Source of the DNA: Tanypteryx hageni
Taxonomy: Eukaryota; Arthropoda; Insecta; Odonata; Petaluridae
Length of the DNA stretch: 64,000 nucleotides
Assembly (NCBI GenBank): GCA_028673005.1
Contig: CM054114.1
Location: forward strand, 129,910,470-129,974,469
Direction of reading: 5' to 3'
The notes under the pieces are model-generated. The model saw nothing but the letters and a program-made list of their open reading frames with translations. It did not search any database and was not told where the DNA came from. Below are positions 1 to 11,006 of this stretch, in pieces. The position numbers were made by a program, and so were the translations under genes. Within the stretch, counting starts at the first letter, position 1. Each line of letters opens with the position of its first letter.

Positions 1-305
1 AGATGTGAATGCATCTGAGGGCCGCATTGGAAATCACGAAAGCTTCGGCGAGCCTGATGAGTGTTTACATTAGAAGTTACCAAGGGATTCTGTTGTCTCA
101 TATTAGCCAAAATTTAGTTTAAATACATTACTAGTGTTAATGCTACACCAGAAAAGTCTTTGAGGCAATAATTATACTGAAAAAAATATGAAGCTGTCTA
201 TATTAAAATTTACCGATCACCTTTTCATCATAGCTTCGCGGGCCACTTAGAGTGCTCTCAGGGGCCGCATTTGGTCCGTGGGCTGTTGCTTGGGAACCTT
301 TGCTC
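1..305 (-). repeat. hAT-like GC-rich repeat fragment
   Basis: Read on the minus strand, the stretch near 303 begins with a GGTTCCCAAGC-type sequence and runs into GCGGCCC and GGCCCGCGAAGC motifs. The copy at 5230-5345 shares these in the same order, including the run through AAGCTATgATGAAAAgGT. The first 60 bases (gggccgcattgg, gcttcggcgagcc) resemble 55005-55045. This is the pattern of dispersed non-autonomous hAT-type ends. The other boundary lies outside the window or is lost, so the class is a guess from the terminal motif. Nothing else is evident up to 511 except a 16-bp-arm hairpin at 452-487. Confidence 0.3.
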
Positions 306-519
306 TATACGAAGCATTGTTTAGTGGTCTACAAAAGGATTGGTCTCTGAAATTATCATGAATAATACGTAAAAGGAGGTATTTATAATATTAAAGTCAC
401 ACGTATAGTGGCCGTAGCAGATGGCGAATTTGTTTTGCAATTTTTTATAGCTATAACAGGTCTCTTTCAATAAAGAGGTCTGTTATAATTATTAAACATG
501 ACATTTTAAGTCTCTATAA

Positions 520-834
520 CAGAGGTTCTCAATATTTTTGTGGCATGGCACACGTTATAGCTGGAATATCTGAGTTTTGCGACCCGTGGATGAAAATTAC
601 ATTAGGACTAATATTCTTGAGATGGGGGGAGAGGGAAAATAACTTCTTCCAACTTTTCCTGCATATTGATTGATTTGTGTAGCAAAATTGCTTTGGGACT
701 AACTCATAGCATTTACTACTGAAAATAATTAACTAAGATGCTCTGTTAGAATTTAACTTCGGAAATTTTTACAACGCAATTTAAGAAACTCGCAACACAT
801 AATTGTGTCGCGACACACACGTTGGGGATCGCTA
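520..834. mobile_element. Non-autonomous hAT-like element, 315 bp, 8-bp TSD
   Basis: The left end reads CAGAGGTTCTCAA. The right end, reverse complemented, reads TAGCGATCCCCAAC, a loose match to the same hAT-type terminus. The flanking 8-mers are CTCTATAA (512-519) and CTCTAAAA (835-842), 7 of 8 identical, as expected for a hAT target-site duplication. No transposase reading frame is present. The TIR match is imperfect, so this is an old copy, and the duplication is the stronger evidence. Confidence 0.5.
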
Positions 835-842
835 CTCTAAAA

Positions 843-2056
843 GTTCGTAACAACACCCAATTGAAAAAATAAATATCTCCATCTTCACTCAAACCCAGCC
901 TATTTCCGCTGATTGTCAAAATGTGTACTTAAGGTACCGAAAAGTGATATTTGATGATTGCGTGAGAGTGCCTGGGTGCATTTCTTATTATTTCTCCAGT
1001 TATATGATGAGTCCGTGTGCGCGCACATCTATTATGTCATAGACACGCAAAGATCAGGGCACGCTCTGTGTTAAACATAATTACTGTCTAGCAATTAAAA
1101 ATTACTAATACCAGTTAGGAACTGATAAATGTGGTTTACAAATTAACCACTAACCAAAAGCAGATACACAGAAACATGATATGCACGACCACAAAATCGC
1201 TCAAGACGTTTCGTAGAGAATTCACTACTTTCGACACTTGAGTTTCGCATTATATGTGGCTATATCGTTTGTTGCACGTAATTTATTGCAATGGAAGAAA
1301 TTATACCGAGTGCATGTCTTGCTGCGATTGACAACGAAGCTTACTCGTATAACATTCTACTCTCAGCATTTTTATTCCCACGCATGACACCTCCATAAAT
1401 AATCAAGAAAAAGGTTTCGGACGTTCATGTGAAAACTTGACTATGTAATAAATCATATAGAGCTTTCTTGCAGTCTCAAGCATATACATGGTAATCCTTG
1501 ACAAGAGAATATTCTTAGAATTTTGATTGCACTTCTACCTATTAATACAATCGTGTTATCAGCAGTGCATATCCTTGTCTGACTTATTTGTAACTTAAAG
1601 AGCGTGTTCTTGTTTATCCCCTTGTTGTATTGTGTTGTTAGATAGAGATTCTATATAAGGGTCATATAAATATCAATATGCATTCCGTAATCGAATTCGA
1701 ATACTGTCTTATAGGTGTGAATCGATTTATTGACTGCGAAATGTTCATGGTTTCGGTATATTTTCTCGATAACACGAAAGATATGTATTAAGGTGTTTCA
1801 TACTTAACGATGAAATTTCATTCGCATAACATGCGTTTTAGTAATTCGTTTTTAAAATAAAACATTAATTTAACTAATTAAACAGTAATTTTTATTTCTC
1901 GGACACTTTTTGTAACTTAAAAAGTGAATAATTGCATATATACTTTTAGCGGGTTTCATTTTATGAACGCGTTTGTTTTCGCTGTCTGTCTCTCTGTGAA
2001 GTCAGTTAAATTAAAATAACAAGTAAACGTTAAGAGAAAGAAGACTGAAATTTACA
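843..2056. other. AT-rich intergenic DNA, nothing recognised
   Basis: No open frame of note, RNA gene or recognisable repeat end was seen here on either strand. Confidence 0.5.
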
Positions 2057-2320
2057 AGGTGTATGTGATCTATAATGCCACTTATTACGCTGCCAAAGAA
2101 ATTTGTTGGATAAATCGGTGAGTGGCAGGGAGTGCCAAATAACAATGAGATTATGAGTAAATTTTTATAGATAGAAAGTTAAATCATTCACAATTTATGT
2201 GATCTTTAATGCAGTCTATGATACTTAAAAAAATCGGTTGGCGCAGGGAATACCTTCAAAGTTTTCAAAGTAATATTCTGAGTAAATTTTTATTGATAGA
2301 AAGTTAAAATTTTTAATTTA
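2057..2320 (+). repeat. Two-copy diverged tandem repeat, about 130-140 bp unit
   Basis: Two adjacent units share blocks in the same order: TATGTGATCT.TAATGC, then an ATCGGT block, then GCAGGGA.T.CC, then GAGTAAATTTTTAT.GATAGAAAGTTAAA. A third, inverted copy lies at about 48770-48935 and shares ATTACGCTGCCAAA and the GATAGAAAGTTAAA end. It is therefore a dispersed repeat that is also locally tandem. No coding capacity or class-defining ends were found. From 2321 to 3309 nothing further was recognised. Confidence 0.55.
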
Positions 2321-3309
2321 ATCATCGATTCAACTACTTTATGTCATACAATTATATTAATAAATAAATAAAGAATTTAAAATTCTTAATACACCTCAAT
2401 AAATAAAACGCGCTTTAATTTCGTATTGCGTTAACAAATGAAGTACCAATATTTTTACTTGACTTTCTGTTAAATTAGTTCATTCTTGATCTAGTTGATT
2501 TTCGGCGTTATATTTTAAATAACTTAGACATTTTGTCAGGAGTTGTTAGTGTGTATAATATTTTATAACTATTAGTATATAAATCGCAGAAGAACGAAGT
2601 GATGATGCGCATAATTGTAATATTGATATAATTCAGTTGAAACATTTGTTTTACATTTACTATAATGTATTGGATAATGCAATATTTTAGAGTAACAAAT
2701 TAAAATTCGGGATGCTAAAACACCTTAAACCTTGGTTGGATTTAATTCAATCTTGAAATTACTATTCCGAAGTAAATTTTCACATACCGGAGAAAATGTT
2801 TGATTCTTTACACCTACGCTGTAACTGTCGTCTTATCTCATATTTTAAAGCTCAATCTTTGCATCCACATTGTGTCGCCTCTAATCTTATATTATGTTAC
2901 CGTAATCGCCGTAGCCGTAGGCGAGCATTTTGGTAGGTTGGTTATAGCTTATTGGGAAGCTTATATCTCCGCTGCTCTTTGAGCTATTTTCGTCATATGT
3001 AATTTGTAAAGATGCGAAAATCTCTTATTCTTTAACGGTACTGAATTCAACCGGAAACGTTAAACACTTTCTTTTTTAAGGAGGGTTTTCCGACACCCCT
3101 GCACTCCATAAGAAAAGCATTGGAATCAGTTTCGGGCATTATAAAAATCGCATTTTAATATTAGTTAAAATCAAGATATAAAGTGGAAACCTAAACGGTT
3201 GTGTTGGAAAAAGAAAGTTCATTTTAGTTACCGTTAAAATTCAATTACATTCCAAATTTCCCGGAAAATCCGTTTTTAATACGAAAAAATCTGATGTGGC
3301 CACCACATG

Positions 3310-3812
3310 ACTTTCTCCATATTTGTAATATTTTTAAAAATTCCAAATAGGTTACATGATAATAAATATTTTAAGAAACTGCGAGAAAATTTTAGACTTT
3401 ACAAAGAACAGAAATAAACACAAACCGTTACATTTCCTACAACGTTTATTGCAATACATTTTTACATTTATCAAATATTAAAGCAAATATTTCAAAATAA
3501 CGAATAAGTGACAAGAGTAAACACCCACTTCCGGTTCACCGATTTTTACTGAAAACTAACCAGTTTTTCTAACGTTTATAAAAATGTTAAATATACAATT
3601 TCGCGTTGACCTGATTAATAGTTTTTTAATTACAGCACCCACAAAAAGCTATCTCACACACACGCGCACACACAGAGAGAGAGACGACATCATCGAGAAA
3701 ATTGCCAAAACGTGTTCTGAGGACCTCAAAACGTGTATTTCCGTTAAAATCTCGAAGTCAATGTTTTTTATGAATAAAATACTTTCCCCTATACTACGTG
3801 TATAGAGAAAGT
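3310..3812 (-). mobile_element. TIR-bearing non-autonomous element, about 503 bp
   Basis: The left end is ACTTTCTCCATAT and the right end inverts to ACTTTCTCTATACACGTA. Read on the minus strand, the whole element aligns in order with 28306-28962: CGAGATTTtAACGGAAATACACG, GTCCTCAGAACACGTTTTG, a CA/GA simple-repeat patch, the GTGTTTACTCTTGTCAC block, and the far end GGAGAAAGTC. Homology with the 28 kb copy continues about 20 bp beyond the left TIR, so the true boundary may be further out. Internal frames are short and not coding. The superfamily is unknown. Confidence 0.55.
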
Positions 3813-3911
3813 AAAAACGCGACTTTTATCAATGAGAATTGTCAGTTACCAGTTACTATGGCCACCTCATTTGAGCGAGTGGTAATATTGGGTTCATACT
3901 CGCGAGCCCCC

Positions 3912-4115
3912 TGACGATATTACGTCATTTTGTTTGTTTAGATGGCTTTCGAACATTTTTGAAGAATAAATGAACCTTTCCCCTTCGAATTAAAGAACCA
4001 TTTTATTCGTTATTAATTAATTAAATTAATTTCTCTAAGCCAAGCGAAAAACATTTTAAACAGTATAAGATTAAAATAGAACCCATTGACGATATTACGT
4101 CATTTTGTTTGTTTA
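3912..4115 (+). repeat. 29-bp perfect direct repeat around a CRE-like palindrome
   Basis: An identical 29-mer occurs at 3912-3940 and at 4087-4115, 175 bp apart. Each begins with the interrupted palindrome TGACGatattaCGTCA and continues TTTTGTTTGTTTA. The intervening AT-rich sequence shows no homology to other parts of the window. It could be two termini of a decayed element, a local duplication, or paired binding sites; the sequence does not decide. Confidence 0.5.
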
Positions 4116-5229
4116 CATTTATGTTGATTTATGTCTTTATGTTGAGCCTGGTTGAGCCTGTTTATTCTGTAATATTTACGAGGAGAAAAGTTTAAGAAAA
4201 CTTAGCAAGGTCAGTTATTTTTATTTATCACATCACTTGGAAAATTAAAAAATTAAATTAAATAAAAATTAAATTATACTTATCCTTAATCCTAATACAG
4301 GTTAATAATAAATAGAATCTTCTGTTCCATTTACAAAGAAAGAAGTTTACACATTTTGTCAAATAAATGTGTCTGATCAAATTAATTTAAAAAAAATCAA
4401 ATTCATCTTAATGTGACAGCGAAGCGTCGCACGCTCTCCATTACGTTTTCTTTATCCGCTCGATTCGTTTAAAAACTGCGTATTAATTGACCTCGCAAAA
4501 CTCTATTTTCCGATGTTCTTGCGGTGTGATGATAAGTCGTGACATCAAAAGACTGCCTTCCACTTTGCTCGTACATAGCACGTGGAGACCACGAATATGG
4601 CGACACGGCGCGGCAGTTAATTACTCGGCGGAGACCGCAGGCGTCCCAGCCGGCTCCTTGACGGTTCAAACTGCAGGTCGAAGTTTTCGCGGACGCTTTT
4701 GTCTCCTAGGGACTTGGGTAAATGGCCGGATCTGCAGCGGGTCTTCCCGCTAAAAGCGTTAGGTCGACTGCTCAACAAGTTTCCCTTCGCTTCGCATGTA
4801 ATTCATTTAATCGATCGCCTTTTCAGGTGGGATCTGAGATTTGACATATCTCAGCTTCCTCTAAGAGCAGAAGTTGTGAACCTACGATCAACGAGAGCGT
4901 TTAGCGCGACCCGCGAAACTGTGATGAAAAAGTGAAGTTTTACTCACATATTCGCGTGTTTCAAATTCAAATTATGATAATAATTCATTTAATATTGAAA
5001 TATTAACTCTGTAAACCTCATTTATAATTGATTTTCACTTATATGATGCATCAGAATCTCTATATTACTTCCGATTTAAACTGTAGTGCAGCCCGCCAAA
5101 GGATTGTAAGGGTCCAATGTGGCCCCTCGAAGGATTCGCTGCCACCAATATGGCTCGCCGTGTAGGGAAAAATTCCTCGGTGAGGAATCCTCACTCCTGC
5201 TCTAGACGCACAGAACTACTATTAGTGTA
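4116..5229. other. Intergenic DNA, nothing recognised
   Basis: Several short overlapping frames on both strands between 4469 and 4935 are mutually exclusive and resemble no known family. The 5085-5160 stretch has gcagcccgcc and gtggcccctcg words resembling the hAT-like GC-rich repeats but no definable end. Confidence 0.4.
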
Positions 5230-5345
5230 CAGCAGAAGTCGGAAACATATGGCCCACAGGCCGTATGCGGCCCCAGATAGTGCTTTATGCGGCCCGCAAA
5301 GCTATAATGAAAAAGTTATCGGTGCAATTTGACAGAAAATTTCTT
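5230..5345 (+). repeat. hAT-like GC-rich repeat fragment
   Basis: It starts CAGCAGAAGTCGGAAAC and contains gcggcccc, tgcggcccgcaaagct and ataatgaaaaagttatcgg. It matches the inverse of about 180-303 in the same order. The opposite end was not found, so this is annotated as a fragment. Confidence 0.35.
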
Positions 5346-5427
5346 ATTTTTTCAGTGAAATTTTGGTCTCAAAACTAGAGTTTCTTATGAATAGTTAACG
5401 CTAGTATATTATTTAGATATGATTTTT

Positions 5428-5592
5428 ACTTTTTCCATATACGTAGTATAGGGGAAAGTATTGTATTCATGAAAAAAATCGACTTCGAGATTTCAACGGA
5501 AATACACGTTTTGAGGTCCCCTGAACAAGTTTTGACCATTTTATCGATGTCTGTGTGTATGTGATAGCTTTATTGTTGGTTATCTGGTACAG
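5428..5592 (+). mobile_element. Truncated member of the ACTTTCTCC TIR family
   Basis: The terminus ACTTTTTCCATATACGTAG and the following 130 bp (ATCGACTTCGAGATTTCAAC, ACACGTTTTGAGGTCCCC) match the copies at 3310-3812 (inverted) and 28306-28962, and the left end of 12182-13158. Similarity stops after the TGTGTGTATGTG patch near 5560-5592. The rest of the element is missing. Confidence 0.55.
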
Positions 5593-6744
5593 TTCTATTT
5601 CTTAGATTTAGGTTTCGAGAGACCAGACTTAAATACACATGGAGCATTTACTGAGATTTAAACTTTCTTTGCTCTAAAGTTGCATTAAATCCTTAAACAT
5701 TCAGGTATGACCCGCTTAATGAGAGAATAAGATCCCTCAAAAACTAATTCAGTTAAAATTTTATGAAAATTATTTTAATAAATTTTATAAAAATTTAATG
5801 TATGTCATTAATCGAATTAAGGCGGTTGTTTTCAAGTATCGCTGTAACGGAATGTCGTTAAGCAAAGTGTCGTTATGCGAAGTACACCTTTAGTTATTTT
5901 TCCTTACTCACCGGGTGTATAATGTCGCAGGGGCAAATTTTGTCTTCCCTGACTAATTAGCTAGTAAAAAATGTACAGCAATGCAGGCTGAATCTCGGCG
6001 AACCAAAAGTAGACGGAAAATGTTATTCGGAGAGTTTCCGCATAGTAATGCAGTTGTGAACCTCATATTATGGAGTCAATACAAATGGATTCGAAAGTGT
6101 ACGAAGGAACTTTTATAGGGCTTTGAGACATGCTATCCGACGTATTCGTTGCCTTCTTCTCTGTCCACACTGGCAGTCTGCTGGATCTCAGCTTGCACTC
6201 GACTGATCCAGTTTCGCGAAAGTGTTGCGGTGCTATACCCAAGGGTCAGAAAAGTTTTCGGCGAACTTCCGTTGTATCTCTGTACATGCCATTCTGGACC
6301 GCGAAACACTCACTCCAGCAAATAAATCCGAACCTCAAATGACAAAGCCATTTTCACCGTTTTCGTTTTTTTTTTAAGAAAACATATGAATCGCAATAGC
6401 TTTGGTGTGTGTCAAGGGCACCGTACATGCCAAAAGTCAAGTACGAGTCCGTTTTCAGCGCTTGTGATTAATACTAGGAATGAGGTAGCTTTATCTTCTG
6501 CAGTGCAAGTTCACATGGACTTTTGACTCGTGTGGTTACATTATAAGTTACAGTTCTCACTTGTGCGCGAACTTTCAAGATCATTTTGTGTGAAAATTAC
6601 TTTCTCCGATAATGAAAACCCATTTATCAGGATTAGATGCTATCTAAAAAGGATGAACTCGTAATGCGTTGCGCTCATTTGTCCGTCATATTTTATTCAA
6701 ATCAATAAAAATGCCACACACTTCCTCTGTGCGTATGTGTGCGC
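5593..6744. other. Intergenic DNA, nothing recognised
   Basis: There is a short local duplication near 5850-5885 (TGTCGTTAAGC / TGTCGTTATGC) and otherwise no identifiable feature. Frames at 6130 and 6669 are short and unlike known proteins. Confidence 0.4.
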
Positions 6745-6791
6745 GCATGTATATTCATCATCATCATCATGCTTCTGTCCGAAGACAGGTT

Positions 6792-7412
6792 TTAACTGAA
6801 TCGCTGCCTCCATTTCTCTCTCTCCCTAGAAGCCTCTTTTATACCTCTATAAGTAGTATATCCCTGCTTTATATTATCTAATATTCCTATTCTTTTTCTC
6901 CCTCTTCCTCTTTTTCCACTAATTTTTCCTTCTAAGATCGTCCTTTGTAAACACTGTCTTCTCAATATGTGCCCTATCCAATTTGCTTTTCTTTTCCTTA
7001 TTGTTTTTATTAGCATCCTATCTTCTCCCACCATTTCTAATACTTCTTCGTTTCTCTTCCTCTCTGTCCATTTCACTTTCATCATTCTTCTCCATACCCA
7101 CATCTCAAAACTTTCTAAATATTTTTCCTCCTTTCTCCTTATCGTCCACGTCTCTGCACCATAAAGAGCTATGCTCCATATGTAGCATTTTGCTAATTTC
7201 TTCCTTGTTTCTAGATTTATTTTCTTGCTTGTGAGAAGCTCCTTCTTCTCGTTAAATGCTGCTTTTGCCATTGCAATCCTACTTCTGATGTCCTGTGTAC
7301 TACTTCCATCCTGTGCTAAAATACTGCCGAGATATTTGAAACTACTAACTTGTTCCAATTTTTGGCCATTTACCATTATATTTAATTCTTTATGTTCCTT
7401 TGAAACCACCAT
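6792..7412 (-). CDS. C-terminal part of RTE-like polyprotein, after frameshift
   Basis: This frame continues the 7390-9759 reading frame after a one-base shift. It holds the post-RT thumb/C-terminal region, with the conserved block FKYLGSILAQDG, then LYGAETWTIRR, FEMWVWRRMMKVKW and KRKANWIGHILRR. These motifs are characteristic of the region following the RT domain in RTE-like elements, and the same blocks appear in the relic at 36022-37068. It ends about 20 bases before the (ATG)n tail. It would not be translated separately in a functional copy. The listed start is only the first in-frame ATG after the shift. Confidence 0.8.
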   Translation of the reverse strand: MVVSKEHKELNIMVNGQKLEQVSSFKYLGSILAQDGSSTQDIRSRIAMAKAAFNEKKELLTSKKINLETRKKLAKCYIWSIALYGAETWTIRRKEEKYLESFEMWVWRRMMKVKWTERKRNEEVLEMVGEDRMLIKTIRKRKANWIGHILRRQCLQRTILEGKISGKRGRGRKRIGILDNIKQGYTTYRGIKEASREREKWRQRFS

Positions 7413-9759
7413 GACTTTCGTTTTTTTCTGTATTGATCTTCATTCCATATTGTTGGCCAACCTCAACTAGTCTGTCTGTCATCCTCTGAAGCTCTTTCTC
7501 TCCTTCTGCTATTAAGCCCTGATCATCTGCGTATTTAATGGTGGTAATACTTTCACCTCCTATCTTAAATCCTTTCTCTTCCATCAACGCTTCTTCTGTT
7601 ATTGTTTCTGCATAAATATTAAATATCGCTGGTGAAATAGGACAACCCTGCCTCACTCCCCTCCCTATTGAAGCACTTTCTGTTTCTTCTCCTTCAACCC
7701 TGACTCTAATCTTTTGATCAAAGTAAAGGTTTTTAAGCAGTCTTTTATCTTTCCGATCTATTCCTATTTTGTTTAAAATACCCAGCATTTTATCCCATTT
7801 CACTCGGTCAAAAGCTTTTTCCCAATCTACAAAACAAAAATACATATCTTTATTGACTTCTAGCGCTCTTTCTATCATCATCCTCATACATCCTATAGCA
7901 TCTCTAGTCCCCCTTCCTCTTCTAAAACCAAACTGATTATCTTGCAGCTCCTTTTCTATTTTACATTCAATTCTTTTGGTTATTATTCTGGTTAGAACTT
8001 TAGCTGTATGAGAAATTAAACTAATAGTTCTGTAATCCTTACAACATTTTGCATTGTTCTTTTTCTCCAGTGGTACCATCACAACATCTAAAAAATCTTC
8101 AGGCCATACGCCAGTATCATATACTTGGTTAAAAAATTTTGTGAGTTGCTTAACTGCTTTAGACCCCAAAACCTTAAGAACGTCCACGGGTATATCATCA
8201 CTCCCAACAGCCTTTCTTCTTTTCATGTCATCAATTGCTCTTTTAACTTCAGACTCGAGAATACTTGGTCCTAGCTGATCTTCTTCCACATCCTCTTTTT
8301 CATTTAATTCAATATTTCTTGGCTTTCCTTCTTTGTCATACAGAACCTCAATGTATTCTTTCCAGACATTCTTTACATTGTCTGGCTCCGATACTATTTT
8401 ACCACTTTTGTTCATGATTCCTTTACGTCCTATCTTTCTTGCCTTTTTCTTGAATAGTTCCCTTGCTTTGCTATACATGAGGTCTGTTCTACAAATTCTT
8501 TCACATTCGACAATCTCCTCGCATTTCTCATTTATCCACTGTTCTCTGGCTTTTTCTGTTTCCCTTCTTAAAGCATTATTTAACTCCTTGTACTTTCTTT
8601 GGCCTTCATCAGTGTTTATGTTCTTCCACTTTCTCCGCTCTTCCATTTTTTGCAGCATGGCTGCTGTGATCCAGGGTTTTTTGTTTCTTTTACCCGTTAT
8701 CTTTCCTACCTTCTTTTCCATTACATCTTTAATGTTGCTATGGATGTATCTCCACTCCTCATCTACATTCTTCCTATTTTCTTCATCTCTCTCCCCCAAC
8801 CTTTCCTCCAGCTCAGTCATGATAGCCTCCTTGTTTTTAAGGAGTTCCTCTAAGTTCCATTTCTTGTTAACTCTTACGTTTCTCTTAACGCTCTTCAGTC
8901 TACATTGTATATTTGCCACCAAAAGGTTGTGGTCAGAATCGATATCTGCCCCTGGTAGTGTTTTCACATTTTTAATGCTATTTCTAAATCTTTCATTGAC
9001 TAGTATGTAATCTATCTGGTATCGTCTCTGGTCTCCTGGGCTTCTCCATGTGTAAAGTCTCCGCTGGTGATGCTTAAACCATGTATTAGTTACAATTAAT
9101 CTATTTCTATGGCAGAATTCCACAAGTTTATCCCCTCTTTCATTTCTCTTCCCTAGTCCATATTTTCCCACTATGTTATCTTCCTGTCCCTCTCCGACTA
9201 CACTGTTCCAATCTCCCATTACTATGGTGGTGATCCTTCCTTTTCCCTCCTCCTCCAATATCTCCATAATCTGTTCATAGATTTCATCTACTTCGTCGTC
9301 GCCAGCATTAGTCGTTGGCATATACACTTGAATTATAAGCATTTCCACTGGCTCCATCTGAAGTTTTACGGCTATTAATCTATCATTAACTGTCACTACC
9401 TTGCTAATTCTTTCAGCTATCTCTTTTCTCATTATAATCCCCACTCCCCTTTCCTTTTTCTCCCCTCCCGAGTAAATAATCTTAAATTCGTCTGAATTTA
9501 TCTCGCCTTCTCCTTCCCACCGGACTTCACTAAGACCTACTATACCTACATTATTCCTTCTCATTTCCCTTTTTATGTTCTCTAGTTTACCCCCTGAATT
9601 CATAGTCCTAACATTCCATGTGCCTATTCTTAATTTCTCACCACTTGCTTTCCTATTAATGTTAAATTTCCTCTGTGCATCCCCTAGGGTAGTCCCCACC
9701 CGGAGATCCGATTGGGGGACTATTTTACCTCCGGAATATTTTACCCCAGAAAGATCCAT
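7390..9759 (-). CDS. RTE-like endonuclease / reverse transcriptase, frameshifted near its 3' end
   Basis: This retrotransposon protein would nick the target and copy its own RNA by target-primed reverse transcription. Residues 46-290 are an apurinic-type (APE) endonuclease: WNVRT at 48-52, SEVRW at 77-81, GDWN at 182-185, SDHN at 275-278. A charged linker leads to the reverse transcriptase: FVDWEKAFDRV near 643-653, RGVRQGCPISP at 700-710, and the catalytic YADD at 743-746. The ATG at 9759 is the first after an upstream in-frame TAG. The frame runs 775 residues before a T7 run at 7421-7427 (A7 on the coding strand), where one extra base shifts it to a premature stop. Downstream coding resumes in the frame ending at 6792. 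The extra base may be a genuine mutation or a homopolymer sequencing error. Confidence 0.88.
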   Translation of the reverse strand: MDLSGVKYSGGKIVPQSDLRVGTTLGDAQRKFNINRKASGEKLRIGTWNVRTMNSGGKLENIKREMRRNNVGIVGLSEVRWEGEGEINSDEFKIIYSGGEKKERGVGIIMRKEIAERISKVVTVNDRLIAVKLQMEPVEMLIIQVYMPTTNAGDDEVDEIYEQIMEILEEEGKGRITTIVMGDWNSVVGEGQEDNIVGKYGLGKRNERGDKLVEFCHRNRLIVTNTWFKHHQRRLYTWRSPGDQRRYQIDYILVNERFRNSIKNVKTLPGADIDSDHNLLVANIQCRLKSVKRNVRVNKKWNLEELLKNKEAIMTELEERLGERDEENRKNVDEEWRYIHSNIKDVMEKKVGKITGKRNKKPWITAAMLQKMEERRKWKNINTDEGQRKYKELNNALRRETEKAREQWINEKCEEIVECERICRTDLMYSKARELFKKKARKIGRKGIMNKSGKIVSEPDNVKNVWKEYIEVLYDKEGKPRNIELNEKEDVEEDQLGPSILESEVKRAIDDMKRRKAVGSDDIPVDVLKVLGSKAVKQLTKFFNQVYDTGVWPEDFLDVVMVPLEKKNNAKCCKDYRTISLISHTAKVLTRIITKRIECKIEKELQDNQFGFRRGRGTRDAIGCMRMMIERALEVNKDMYFCFVDWEKAFDRVKWDKMLGILNKIGIDRKDKRLLKNLYFDQKIRVRVEGEETESASIGRGVRQGCPISPAIFNIYAETITEEALMEEKGFKIGGESITTIKYADDQGLIAEGEKELQRMTDRLVEVGQQYGMKINTEKNESHGGFKGT

Positions 9760-10090
9760 AGAGGTATTTTTCAGCTTTTCAGCCTATCATGGGAAATATA
9801 ATGAGGTAGTTTCCCCTTGCTTTCCTCATCGCAGTTTCACAGAGTGATTACCCATCTGTAGCTGTTCAGATCCACATGATCACCACCTACAGAGGTACTG
9901 TGCAAGCTGCTGCCCTTGCACAGGGGGATGTAAAACCCCCAAGACTGCTTCTTAGTCTGACTCTTCCCCTCAGACCTTTCCGGCTTGGATGGTCCTACCA
10001 GGAGAATTATCTCCCGCCGGCATAGCTCTTTGGTTCGTAAGAGTACACAAACCCTCCCACCTCTGTAAGGTTATGCAGTCCTTAGGGAGG
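9760..10090 (-). promoter_or_regulatory. 5' untranslated region of the RTE-like element
   Basis: The stretch between the TSD and the start codon belongs to the element. It is more GC-rich than the surroundings and contains short inverted words, such as GTGCAAGGGCAGCAGCTTGCAC on the minus strand. RTE-type elements usually carry an internal promoter here; I see no specific promoter motif that I can name. Confidence 0.55.
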
Positions 10091-10101
10091 GCATGTATAT
10101 T

Positions 10102-10998
10102 ATGCCTATAGATTTCAATCGTATCTTTGACGTTTGTGAGAATTTTCAAATTTTAGGGTAGGGTGATTTGGTTTCGGGGTATTTAAATGCCAAGAATTCA
10201 TTATATGGAAAATAACTAACCGACTCGGAAAAATTTCACCCAGAAAAAGCTGACAGTATTGGATTCTAAATTAGATTCAGTTTATATTGAAATTGTGTCG
10301 ATTAAGCTGAAATCCCGGTGACGAAAAGAATTCATGAAATTTAACTTTTCGCTTGTATAACTGAATCTAAGTTTCGATAAAATAAAAAAAACATTGAATA
10401 AATTCTGTATTTTCGACTACTTATGGCGAATAAAATAACCACTTTCTATAGATACCGCGGTCGTTTTGGTGGATGGATAATCCACGTGGGATTCATTTTT
10501 CGGAAAAGAAGTACTGTATTTGCCCGATTATAGAGAGACCTCGAGTTTATCCCCTATTTTGGAAGGCACGCGAAATAATTTTTTTTCAGGGGTATTGATG
10601 CAGAGTTCAAAGCAAGTTGTGTTTGATGTTTCAAGGCCTTCGACACACTTCACGATGAAAGGAGTGTTCTCAATGACTTAGGATAGTAATTCATGAAGGT
10701 AATATAATTCTTTCTAATCATAAGTTAATCCCACAATTTTTTAATATTAAAAAAATAACGCTGCAAATAGTTTACGAAATTACAATACTTAATTTTTACG
10801 TAATGTAATTACTCGATAAGATTAACGAATAATTACGATAAAACGTGTACCTTTATTGGCTTCGAGTGATCTACATTCAATTATTGGTATTATGTCTTAA
10901 AACGTTTAATACGGGACAAAGGCATAAGCGCTGGCTCTAAATAGAGGAGAAATGTTGCAGCTGCACGCACCATAAGGGTAACACTGTATTTAAGGGTG
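10102..10998. other. AT-rich intergenic DNA, nothing recognised
   Basis: No repeat ends, frames or RNA genes were recognised in this stretch. Confidence 0.5.
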
Positions 10999-11006
10999 GA
11001 ATAGAC

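Larger units (their letters stand above)
6745..10101 (-). mobile_element. Full-length RTE-like non-LTR retrotransposon with 11-bp TSD
   Basis: The element occupies 6756-10090 on the minus strand, about 3.3 kb, the usual size for RTE-clade elements. It is flanked by the perfect direct repeat GCATGTATATT at 6745-6755 and 10091-10101. The 3' end is a short (ATG)5 tail (CAT repeats at 6756-6770), as RTE-type elements often have. There is no separate gag-like ORF. One endonuclease/reverse-transcriptase frame fills most of it, interrupted by one frameshift. A perfect TSD and near-intact frame suggest a fairly recent insertion. A related clade such as Proto2 cannot be excluded by eye. Related fragments lie at 32230-32349, 36022-37068 and 58050-58320. 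Confidence 0.85.

Noticed and set aside
452..487. 16-bp-arm hairpin TATAACAGGTCTCTTT with 4-nt loop
   Set aside because: Isolated short hairpin with two mismatches next to a hAT-like element; too little to assign a function.
8333..9010. 225-codon plus-strand frame
   Set aside because: It is the antisense shadow of the RTE-like coding sequence.
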